The notes under the pieces: generated by a model
What the model saw: only the letters and a program-made list of their open reading frames with translations
The model's database searches: none
Told to the model about the DNA's origin: nothing
Translations under genes and position numbers: made by a program
NCBI GenBank assembly: GCA_016207825.1
Contig: JACQZI010000011.1
Coordinates: forward strand, 1-64,000
Length of the DNA stretch: 64,000 nt
Reading direction: 5' to 3'
DNA from: Planctomycetota bacterium
Lineage (GTDB): Bacteria > Planctomycetota > MHYJ01 > JACQXL01 > JACQZI01
In this document: one piece after another, positions 33,646-40,593 of the stretch
Numbering within the stretch: position 1 is the first letter of the stretch
Layout: every line of letters begins with the position of its first letter

Positions 33646-33674
33646 TTGACAACCGCCCCTTCTTTTTGTATAAA
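33646..33674 (+). promoter_or_regulatory. Promoter of the sigma-54 activator gene
   Basis: TTGACA (33646-33651), 17-bp spacer, TATAAA (33669-33674). Transcription would start near 33681, so the ATG at 33705 is the likely start and the in-frame TTG at 33666 lies within the promoter. Confidence 0.75.
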
Positions 33675-33704
33675 TGGAACCATCTTGTAGTGAGAAACCG
33701 AACT

Positions 33705-35660
33705 ATGCCAAAACGCCAATCGCTATCCGGTTATCTGGAACAAATCAAATTCGCCCTGGACAAACAGGATTGGACCAAAGCAAAACGTTTGGGGGAGATG
33801 GCTGTCCGGAAACTTCCTCTCTTCTCCTGTTCACCGGACGAAAAGTTTTTGTTATATTACCGATTAGGCTATGCTTACTCCTCTTTATCCGAGTTTTCCG
33901 TGTCCTTGGATTTTTTTTACAAAGCCCATTCCATTTCTTCCAAGCATCGCATTAAACCGGTTCTTATTGCGGCTAATTCTTCTCAGATCGCGCTTAACCT
34001 CGTTAGGTTAAAGCTTGTCAATAAGGCATTGGAATGGTTTCAGAAAACGTTACAATACTACCAAGCATACGGGTATGAAACGCCGCCAATGAACAAATTA
34101 AGTTATATCAGCGCCCTTACCAGTATGGCATATTGTTATTCCTACGAAAATAACCTAAGGCAGGTAGAGGAGATTATTGAAGAAAAACTTTCCCCGCATC
34201 TCCCGCAGATGCCCGGCTTAAATTTGATGGATTATTATCATCTTAAAGGTGAATACCTGATGGCGGTAAAAAAGTATGCCGATGCGCGGGAGGCTTTCAA
34301 TGAATCTATAAAAACAAGCGGACAAATTGATTTTCCCCGCGGGATTCTTCAGGCAAAAATCCACCTCGCCCAGATTGAACTCATAGAAGGACAGGTGCAA
34401 TCTGCCTGCTGGATTTTGGAGGACAACCTAAAGATTGCCCGCCGTCTTAAACTCAGTGATCTCGTTTGCGAATTGGGGCTTTTCTTAAGTAAATGTTATC
34501 ATCTTCTTAATCTTCCGGAAAAGGCATCCGGCATAGAGAACCGCATTAAAAAAATCTTGAATAAACTGGATACTTCATGGCTTTATGAAAAGACCCGCGA
34601 GTTTGAGCGATTCTTCCGCCAATTACACGCTTCTGATATTCCACAAGTCCTAACCAGGGCCATAAATCAACGGTATGAGAAATCCTCTTATACAAAGACT
34701 ATTATCGGCAACTCGACGGCAATGAGAGAAAACTGGCAATTAATAGAAAAAATCGCCCCGACGGATTTGCCGATTCTAATCCAAGGGGAAACCGGCACCG
34801 GCAAGGAACTCATTGCTCATGCTATCCACCAAAACAGCCTGCGTCTAAACAAAACCTATTTCCCATTTAACTGCGGAGCGATTCCGGAGACACTTATTGA
34901 AAGCCATCTTTTCGGGCATACCAGAGGCGCTTTTACTGATGCCAAAGAAGATAAGAAAGGTTGTATCGAATTGGCATCAGGCGGCACGCTTTTCGTCGAT
35001 GAAATTTCCAGTATGTCCCCGTCCATGCAGCAGAAACTCCTGCGGGTAATGGAAGAAAAACTCCTCTGGAAAGTCGGTGCCTCAAAACCCATTCAGATAG
35101 ATACCCGCTTTATCTTTGCCTCTAATCAGGATATTGAGCAGATGGTCAAAAACAAATTATTCCGTGAAGACCTCTTTTATCGTATCAATACCATTGTTAT
35201 AAATCTTCCTCCTCTTCGTGACCGCAAGGACGATATTCCGCTACTTATCCAGCATTTCCTGCAAAAATATTCTTCATTCAGCCCCGACGATAGTCGGGAC
35301 TCCGCTTCGCTCCGCATTCCGCAATCTACACTCGGCATTCTTCAGTCGCATCCCTGGCCCGGCAATGTCCGGGAACTGGAAAACGAGATAAAAAGAATCT
35401 GCGCCTTATATCCGAATGCAAAAATTATTACTGAAACCATGCTTTCGGCGCATATTCAATTTCATCATCCTGCTCCCGCCTTGTTGGATAAACCGGCAAA
35501 AAATGCCACGGCCAGGGAGTTGTTAGAAGAATATGAAAAAGATATCATCAAAAAATCGTTTATGAAAAATAACGGTAATATCCGCCAGACCGCGCATCAA
35601 CTGGGTTATGAACGGCGCCAATTTTATCGAAGGTTGAAGCATCTGAACATCCGCACCTGA
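33705..35660 (+). CDS. Sigma-54-dependent activator with TPR-like sensor region
   Basis: The 651-residue protein has a helical TPR-like N-terminus (about 1-310) instead of a receiver domain, then a sigma-54 AAA+ domain and a Fis-type helix-turn-helix (NIRQTAHQLGYERRQFYRRLK, near 622-645). Walker A is GETGTGKE (near 361-368), Walker B GGTLFVDE. The sigma-contact loop reads GAFTDA (408-413) where GAFTGA is standard. A CCCGAC palindrome (35283-35298) is read in frame in the C-terminal part of the AAA+ region. A strong sigma-54 promoter lies 145 bp downstream of its stop. Confidence 0.9.
   Translation: MPKRQSLSGYLEQIKFALDKQDWTKAKRLGEMAVRKLPLFSCSPDEKFLLYYRLGYAYSSLSEFSVSLDFFYKAHSISSKHRIKPVLIAANSSQIALNLVRLKLVNKALEWFQKTLQYYQAYGYETPPMNKLSYISALTSMAYCYSYENNLRQVEEIIEEKLSPHLPQMPGLNLMDYYHLKGEYLMAVKKYADAREAFNESIKTSGQIDFPRGILQAKIHLAQIELIEGQVQSACWILEDNLKIARRLKLSDLVCELGLFLSKCYHLLNLPEKASGIENRIKKILNKLDTSWLYEKTREFERFFRQLHASDIPQVLTRAINQRYEKSSYTKTIIGNSTAMRENWQLIEKIAPTDLPILIQGETGTGKELIAHAIHQNSLRLNKTYFPFNCGAIPETLIESHLFGHTRGAFTDAKEDKKGCIELASGGTLFVDEISSMSPSMQQKLLRVMEEKLLWKVGASKPIQIDTRFIFASNQDIEQMVKNKLFREDLFYRINTIVINLPPLRDRKDDIPLLIQHFLQKYSSFSPDDSRDSASLRIPQSTLGILQSHPWPGNVRELENEIKRICALYPNAKIITETMLSAHIQFHHPAPALLDKPAKNATARELLEEYEKDIIKKSFMKNNGNIRQTAHQLGYERRQFYRRLKHLNIRT
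35283..35315 (+). repeat. CCCGAC palindrome inside the sigma-54 activator gene
   Basis: CCCGAC-GATA-GTCGGG (35283-35298) plus the tail TCCGCTTCGCTCCG encodes about PDDSRDSASLR in frame, between FSS and IPQSTL. It looks like an insertion in a surface loop of the AAA+ domain. Confidence 0.75.
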
Positions 35661-35661
35661 A

Positions 35662-35733
35662 AGTGTGGTAAAGCATCAACAAGTGCGTCATTTTGCCTCA
35701 TTTCTGCCATTAATCTCTCTCTTTAGTGCGGCA
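35662..35733 (+). promoter_or_regulatory. Possible upstream activator sites
   Basis: Three similar words, AGTGTGGTA (35662-35670), AGTGCGTCA (35682-35690) and AGTGCGGCA (35725-35733), lie 20 and 43 bp apart, close to whole helical turns, 70-140 bp before the sigma-54 promoter. They could be activator binding sites; the match is loose. Confidence 0.35.
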
Positions 35734-35804
35734 ATATAAAGCTCCAATCCCTTTATCTACATAGGATTATATAAAATCAACCATTCCGCCGATTTCCCGA
35801 AACT

Positions 35805-35820
35805 TGGCACGCTATTTGCT
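35805..35820 (+). promoter_or_regulatory. Sigma-54 promoter for the RCC1 gene
   Basis: TGGCACG-CTAT-TTGCT matches the sigma-54 consensus (TGGCACG-N4-TTGCW) exactly, with GG-N10-GC spacing (GG 35806-35807, GC 35818-35819). The predicted start near 35831 is about 70 bp before the ATG at 35904. Confidence 0.85.
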
Positions 35821-35850
35821 ATACATTAAATACAGATATTAACCGCTAAG

Positions 35851-35883
35851 CCGCCGAAGGCGAGCCTCGCCAAAGGCGGGGCG
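35851..35883 (+). repeat. GC-rich palindrome, copy 1 of the GGCGAGCCTCGCC family
   Basis: GGCGAGCCTCGCCAAAGGCGGGGCG lies in two halves (CCGCCGAAGGCGAGCC / TCGCCAAAGGCGGGGC) in the leader of the RCC1 gene. A related copy lies 80 bp downstream inside that gene's signal-peptide region. Confidence 0.65.
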
Positions 35884-35903
35884 CAAAGGAGGATGAAAAT
35901 TAT

Positions 35904-37925
35904 ATGAAAATCAGGAAACTGGCCATTGGGATTTGGTTATTGCCGCCCATTCGGGCGAGCCTCGCCATTGGCGGGGTCATTGTTTGGTCATTGCTCATTG
36001 GTCATTGGGATTTTGTCCATGCTGATTCCTGGTCCGAAACCACCTTCACCGCGGGCGCATTTTCTAATACCGTAACTACCACTGGTTCGGCTGAGGTTAT
36101 TTTAGATATTGACGCCTCTCAGGAAACTTTTTCATTTATCGGCTCAATTAACAAACACTCTTTCTGTCCTCGAACTAACGGCACGCTCTGGACTTGGGGT
36201 TATAATGGCTACGGCCAGGTAGGCGACGGGACGACGGCTAATAAGTCCTCCCCGGTCCAGGTAGCCGGGACGACGTGGAAGCAGGTCGCCGGTAGTTTCC
36301 ATACAGCAGCAATCAAGACAGATGGAACGCTCTGGGCTTGGGGATGGAATTTTTATGGCCAATTAGGCGACGGGACGACGGTTAACAAATCTTCCCCTGT
36401 TCAAATAGCCGGGACGACATGGAAGCAGGTTGTTTGCGGAGAAAAACATACCGTAGCCGTCAAGACCGATGGCACACTCTGGGCTTGGGGCTATAATGGA
36501 ACTGGCCAGTTAGGCGATGGAACGCTGGTCGATAAATCCTCTCCGATTCAAGTTGGTGCCTTGACGACATGGAAACAGGTCGCCTGCGGAAGTCAATACA
36601 CCGTAGCCGTCCGGACAGACGGCACGCTCTGGGCTTGGGGTTATAATGGCAATGGCCAGTTGGGCGATGGGACAATTACCCAACGCACCTCTCCTGTCCA
36701 GATAGCCGGGACGACGTGGAAGCAGGTCGCCTGCGGAAGTCAATACACCGTAGCCGTCCGGACTGACGGCACGCTCTGGGCTTGGGGTTATAATGGCTGT
36801 GGCCAATTAGGCGATGGCACAATAACAAAGCGGACTTCACCTGTTCAGATAGCCGGGACGGCATGGAAACAAGTTGCCTGCGGAGAAAATCACACCTTAG
36901 CGGTCAAGACCGATGGCACGCTCTGGGCATGGGGGTCTAATAACAATGGCCAATTGGGTGACGGAACAACGGTTAGTAAATATTCACCTGTCCAGATCGG
37001 TGCCGCAACCACCTGGAAACAAGTTGCCTGCGGAGAATCTCATACCTTAGCCGTCCAAACCGACGGCAAACTCTGGACGTGGGGGGATAATATTTATGGC
37101 CAATTAGGCGACGGAACGACGGTTGATAAGTCTTCGCCTGTCCAGATAGCCGGAACGATATGGAAAGGGGTAGTCCCGGGTCCATATTTTGCCTCCGGCG
37201 TTTATACCTCAACCGCCATTGCACCGCTCGCCGTTTCTTACTGGGGAATTCTGACCTATACTAAGACGACTCCGGCCAATACCATTCTAACCGTGGATAT
37301 CCTTAAGTCATCGGATAACTCTCTTTTAGTCGCGAATTGCCCTTCAGGGACAGACCTTAAAACAGCTTACCCTGCAATATTTACCGGTATTACCGGTATA
37401 AAACTTAGAGGGAATTTCTCTACGTCAGATGGAATTAATACTCCAACCTTGTCAGATTGGGGTTTACAATATATCTGTGATACCGTGGTTACCACCACGA
37501 ACTGGACGGATGTGACTCAGGGAAAAGCAGTTCAGATGGGTCAATCCGTGGCTCAAGTTAAGTTTGATATGGTTGTTTCAGGTACCGGGACAGCCAAATG
37601 GAAAAAGTTACGTATTGATAAAGGCGTAGGTGCATACGCTAATATTGCCTGCCCCGATTCTAAAATCGAAGTCCAGGTCTGGATGGAAAATAATAACAAC
37701 GGTTTCTGGGATGTCGGTGATATCCTTATCTCTAAAGGTAATTTCGCCAACGGCACGTGTTATCTCAATATGAAACGCTGGCAGGTGACGACCACCTCTA
37801 AGACCTATTACATCGTGTATAAACTGGCCAATGATATCGGAGGTGGTCAGCGTGCCGGAGTGAAGATAGTGGATAGCAGTTATCTTGAATTCGAAAACGC
37901 TACTGCTATCGGTGTTCCGCCGTAA
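35904..37925 (+). CDS. Secreted RCC1-repeat propeller protein
   Basis: The 673-residue protein has a long N-terminal hydrophobic region and a likely cleavage after FVHA (about residue 40). Residues about 80-420 contain seven RCC1 repeats (for example GYNGYGQVGDGTTANKSSPV, WAWGYNGNGQLGDGTITQR), enough for one seven-bladed propeller. The C-terminal 250 residues are beta-rich without a recognised family. The signal peptide contains the insert PPIRASLAIGG, encoded by a GC-rich palindrome (35943-35976). Its expression is probably under the sigma-54 promoter and the activator encoded just upstream. A cell-surface binding role is likely. Confidence 0.88.
   Translation: MKIRKLAIGIWLLPPIRASLAIGGVIVWSLLIGHWDFVHADSWSETTFTAGAFSNTVTTTGSAEVILDIDASQETFSFIGSINKHSFCPRTNGTLWTWGYNGYGQVGDGTTANKSSPVQVAGTTWKQVAGSFHTAAIKTDGTLWAWGWNFYGQLGDGTTVNKSSPVQIAGTTWKQVVCGEKHTVAVKTDGTLWAWGYNGTGQLGDGTLVDKSSPIQVGALTTWKQVACGSQYTVAVRTDGTLWAWGYNGNGQLGDGTITQRTSPVQIAGTTWKQVACGSQYTVAVRTDGTLWAWGYNGCGQLGDGTITKRTSPVQIAGTAWKQVACGENHTLAVKTDGTLWAWGSNNNGQLGDGTTVSKYSPVQIGAATTWKQVACGESHTLAVQTDGKLWTWGDNIYGQLGDGTTVDKSSPVQIAGTIWKGVVPGPYFASGVYTSTAIAPLAVSYWGILTYTKTTPANTILTVDILKSSDNSLLVANCPSGTDLKTAYPAIFTGITGIKLRGNFSTSDGINTPTLSDWGLQYICDTVVTTTNWTDVTQGKAVQMGQSVAQVKFDMVVSGTGTAKWKKLRIDKGVGAYANIACPDSKIEVQVWMENNNNGFWDVGDILISKGNFANGTCYLNMKRWQVTTTSKTYYIVYKLANDIGGGQRAGVKIVDSSYLEFENATAIGVPP
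35943..35976 (+). repeat. GC-rich palindrome inside the RCC1 signal-peptide region
   Basis: CCGCCCATTCGGGCGAGCC / TCGCCATTGGCGGGGTC encodes the odd PPIRASLAIGG segment in frame and shares the GGCGAGCCTCGCC core with the copy at 35851-35883. Confidence 0.7.
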
Positions 37926-38005
37926 TAGATAGCAGGTAGTAGATAGCAGATAGTAGATAGGGTAGATAATCCCTATATTCTACCTGCTACATTCTATCTA
38001 CTAAA
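37926..38005 (+). repeat. TAGATAGCAGG direct and inverted repeats
   Basis: Several TAGATAGCAGGTAG-like direct repeats (37927-37960) are followed by complementary CTACCTGCTACATTCTATCTACT (in pieces, 37980-38002). The RNA between the RCC1 gene and the next gene could form a hairpin. No T-run follows, so attenuation or RNA processing is as possible as termination. Confidence 0.5.
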
Positions 38006-38024
38006 GAAGAGAGGAGTTTGAGAT

Positions 38025-38828
38025 ATGACACCGGACATAATTAAGTTCCACATCAAACTGGGGTTTCCCCTGTTTGAGGCGCCTTGGAGGTCGTCTGACC
38101 AATGGGCGCAAGTGCTCGGGCTGGTCGCTCCCCAGGTAAATGCGAAACGCAAGCTCGCCGTCCCGACCGAGCAGTCCTTCGCGGATAAAATCGCCGACCC
38201 GTCATCCGTCGGTTACCAGGAAATCATCTCCGGCATCACGACCACGCGCAAAGGCAAGACCCAGGCCATGGTTTATAATGCCCAGCGCCAAAAACTAAGG
38301 ACTGCGTTCACCAACTGGAGCCAGAAACTCGATTTCATGTTCGCGACCGTTGATGGCGTCGAGGCGAAACGTTTTAAAGAAGCAGTTGCCGCGGCAAAGA
38401 ACCTCTGGGGTGCGGGCGCATCTAAAAGTCTCTTGCGCGCCACCGGCACCCGTTTGGAAGGCATCGGCGCTTCCATTATCGCCGCCTACTGGCTGACCAA
38501 ACACAAGAAAGCGGTTGGCTCTATCCGGACCGGGACAGACCAGGTCGTCTCCGGTTCTCCCTTTAATATCTGCCAGCCAGGCTTAGCCAATACGCTCGTC
38601 TCGGCGCTGACGCAAAACCTGACCTTTGCGCTAATCGTTGCCCAGCAGGCAGAACTTGACCCGGCAATCCTGGCAGTCCTTAATGCCAGGCTTAATATGG
38701 TTGCCCAGATGTTTATTGACCCAAGCTTGGGCTTGGTCTCTTTTAGTCCGGGCGGCGGTTCACATTTGGATATCATCAACGACTCTGTATTAGGTGAAAT
38801 GGTGTCGGTGAAGGTATCACAGGTATGA
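38025..38828 (+). CDS. Unrecognised 267-residue protein, family copy 2
   Basis: This is a paralogue of the 264-residue protein at 25475-26269, with the shared blocks FATVDGVEAKRFKEAV (near 108-123) and MFIDPSLGLVSFSPGGGSHLD (near 230-250) and a final KVSQV. I recognise no family. It lacks a signal peptide and membrane helices. An AGAGAGGAGTTTGAG ribosome-binding stretch precedes the ATG. It lies 100 bp behind the RCC1 gene and may be expressed from the same sigma-54 promoter. A degenerate tandem array follows it. Confidence 0.8.
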   Translation: MTPDIIKFHIKLGFPLFEAPWRSSDQWAQVLGLVAPQVNAKRKLAVPTEQSFADKIADPSSVGYQEIISGITTTRKGKTQAMVYNAQRQKLRTAFTNWSQKLDFMFATVDGVEAKRFKEAVAAAKNLWGAGASKSLLRATGTRLEGIGASIIAAYWLTKHKKAVGSIRTGTDQVVSGSPFNICQPGLANTLVSALTQNLTFALIVAQQAELDPAILAVLNARLNMVAQMFIDPSLGLVSFSPGGGSHLDIINDSVLGEMVSVKVSQV

Positions 38829-39267
38829 ACTATCCCGACACTGTCGGTGGTCCCGGCTTACGCCGGGATGCCTGAATAATTATAGGCGGTAGAGGCAGGA
38901 CGCCCATATCTTATATTATTTTTGTAGGGGCGAGTGAGCCAAGTATAGCTTTAAGAGTGGTACCCCCATACTTTGTTGGGTAGTACCCCATACCTTTGAG
39001 AAGGGGTGCCCATACTTTGGTAAGCAGTACCCCATAGTTTTGTAAGGGGCGCCCCATATCTTGGTGACTGGTACCCTATACCTTGACAAGTGGTGCCCCA
39101 TACTCTGATAAGAGGTGCCCTATACCTTGGCGAAGGTTACCCCATAGTTTTACGATGGATACCCTACGGCCTTACGATGAGGGGAGCACGGCTTTATAAA
39201 GAATCCCCCACGGCGGGGGGTGTGCCTACCCCCCTACGTTTGACTTTACCAAAATTTCTAATTCCTT
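38829..39267. other. Intergenic region with palindromes and degenerate array 2
   Basis: No gene was seen. Near the start lie CCCGACACTGTCGG (38833-38847, imperfect) and CCCGGCTTACGCCGGG (38852-38868). A half-copy of the REP element (GTAGGGGCGA, near 38923) follows, and the rest is the tandem array described separately. Confidence 0.55.
38957..39195 (+). repeat. Degenerate tandem array 2 (about 10 units of 22 bp)
   Basis: About ten units follow the form GTGGTACCCCATACTTTGGTAA with a regular 22-bp period (for example 38957-38979, 38980-39002, 39068-39089, 39090-39111, 39112-39133). Units vary at many positions but keep GTA/GTG-CCCCATA and a final AA or GA. The period and the GTAnCCC core recall array 1 at 24509-24793. 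It lies between copy 2 of the unknown family and the REP-bearing gene. Confidence 0.78.
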
Positions 39268-39945
39268 ATGGGTCAAGATGATACGAACGAAAATGATGCC
39301 GGGAAAATATACATCAAAATCCCACTTCCGGCCACAAATGAGGATGGTTTGAAAGGCATGAAAAGATGGGCAAAAAAGGCATATAGAAAAGCACGGCTTC
39401 AGGTTAACCAGCGCAAGGCGCAGAAAATTAAGGCAATGATGCCGTTTGAAATGGCCGCTTATGCGGAGCGGAAGGTGTTCGGCAACTGGCGATTGGTGGC
39501 GCCATACCGTGATACCGTAGGGGCGATTCATGAATCGCCCCTACAGACAGCCATCCGGGCATTACGGCCTTATATTGTCCCCCGCTCGCCCCCGAAGGGG
39601 GCGGCGACCCGTTGGGATGAATTCCGGCGGCAATTCGTTAATCTCCTCAAACTTGCCTTTAACGCGATATGCGATTCTGATTATGACCAGAAGATAGTTG
39701 ACCAGGTCAACGGCTGGCTGGATGAGTTGCTTAAGCGGTTTGCGGTTGACCCCGCGCATCCGGTCGAGGTGCACTATGTGCTTCGGCCCGAGACTGCGCA
39801 AGGTTATAGTTCCCCGGAATTCCTGAAAACAAGAAGCGCTATCTGGGAACGGTTTACCGGCAAGGGGCTTAATTTGGACCAGTTTACCAATCCCACGGCG
39901 GCCGGCCGCCAGATGGAGATGGAGTTAGAATGTGTAATAAAATGA
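39268..39945 (+). CDS. Hypothetical protein carrying a REP palindrome in frame
   Basis: This 225-residue reading frame has a basic, lysine-rich N-terminal part (KGMKRWAKKAYRKARLQVNQRKAQKIKAMM in pieces, residues 30-58) and a helical C-terminal part (about 115-225). No family is recognised. Residues about 83-93 (VGAIHESPLQ) are encoded by a perfect 28-bp palindrome at 39517-39544, and PRSPPKGAATR by a CGCCCCCGAAGGGGGCG palindrome close behind. No ribosome-binding site stands out, so it may be decaying. The ATG at 39268 follows array 2. Confidence 0.55.
   Translation: MGQDDTNENDAGKIYIKIPLPATNEDGLKGMKRWAKKAYRKARLQVNQRKAQKIKAMMPFEMAAYAERKVFGNWRLVAPYRDTVGAIHESPLQTAIRALRPYIVPRSPPKGAATRWDEFRRQFVNLLKLAFNAICDSDYDQKIVDQVNGWLDELLKRFAVDPAHPVEVHYVLRPETAQGYSSPEFLKTRSAIWERFTGKGLNLDQFTNPTAAGRQMEMELECVIK
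39517..39544 (+). repeat. Perfect 28-bp REP palindrome
   Basis: The half-site GTAGGGGCGATTCA is followed by its exact reverse complement. The outer GTAGGGGC/GCCCCTAC ends and the TTCATGAA centre match the element inside the RAYT gene at 13131-13188. Confidence 0.9.
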
Positions 39946-40359
39946 TGGATATAAAGGACGCCTGAATTACATTATTATGGTAGGAATGAAAGAAAATAAA
40001 AATGGACTTGTGATACAAAAAGGGGGAGCTGGGACACTCTTGCCAACCCCAACAAAATCAACATACTACGAATGAATTATTCTTGACATAAAATGCCGCT
40101 TTAAATAAGCGGGACAGGCAAAACGTCTTGTTAATCTTATTTTCCGTCGGACCATACCATCCAAATGTTTTAGACGCTCCGGATGTGGGTAGGGAGGGGG
40201 GATGGGTAGAGGGGGTGTTTTCATCTGTCCGGTAGGGTGCGAAGTCTTTAGCCGTTCCAAAGTTTATTGGGTTCATATTGATATGATTCTTTCCGCAGTA
40301 AATACTTCGGATAATAGATATGTTTAGCATTAATAAAGAATGGGCTAAAACTAAATCGC
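39946..40359. other. Spacer without a gene
   Basis: The 414-bp stretch between the REP-bearing frame and the relic of the unknown family shows no supported gene. It contains a lone TTGACA (40083-40088) without a good -10 box, and a G-rich run (40185-40220). It may hold the lost 5' part of the relic, but no similarity to copies 1 or 2 was found in it. Confidence 0.4.
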
Positions 40360-40464
40360 TTTACTCCGGGCGGCGCTTCTCACTTGGACTTCGTCAAAGC
40401 CAACAAGCCCTTTTACAAGGGCGTTCCGCAGTTGTATCTGGAAATCCAGGTTTCACAAGTGTAG
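40360..40464 (+). pseudogene. Relic (C-terminal remnant) of the unknown 265-residue family, copy 3
   Basis: Reading from 40360, the codons give FTPGGASHLDFVKANKPFY, then KGVPQLYLEIQVSQV and a TAG stop. This matches the C-terminus of copy 2 (FSPGGGSHLD ... VKVSQV) and copy 1 (FATGGASRLDF ... LEVQASRV). No start codon or upstream family block is present, so only the last 34 codons survive. It is followed by a CCCGAC palindrome and a strong terminator. Confidence 0.82.
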
Positions 40465-40468
40465 CCAT

Positions 40469-40503
40469 CCCGACGTTCGTCGGGACGTCGCTACGCTCCG
40501 GGT
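40469..40503 (+). repeat. CCCGAC palindrome after the relic
   Basis: CCCGAC-GTTC-GTCGGG (40469-40484) followed by GACGTCGCTACGCTCCGGG, the full form of the dispersed element. Confidence 0.75.
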
Positions 40504-40517
40504 GTAGCCAATAAATT

Positions 40518-40550
40518 AGGGGCGGTTCTGAAAGGTTCCGCCCCTTTTTT
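40518..40550 (+). terminator. Rho-independent terminator
   Basis: GGGGCGG (40519-40525) pairs with CCGCCCC (40538-40544), followed by TTTTTT. It still closes the transcript of the relic gene. Confidence 0.88.
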
Positions 40551-40557
40551 ATTTTCA

Positions 40558-40585
40558 TTGACAGTTACCTAACCATAGATATAAT
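40558..40585 (+). promoter_or_regulatory. Promoter of queC, leaderless layout
   Basis: TTGACA (40558-40563), 16-bp spacer, TATAAT (40580-40585), then 8 nt to the ATG at 40594. Confidence 0.78.
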
Positions 40586-40593
40586 TACAGGTT

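Noticed and set aside
33666-33704. TTG start for the sigma-54 activator
   Set aside because: It falls on the -10 box of a consensus promoter; ATG 33705 is downstream of the predicted transcript start.
38916-39101. Minus-strand frame across array 2
   Set aside because: A by-product of the 22-bp repeat; no start signal or family.
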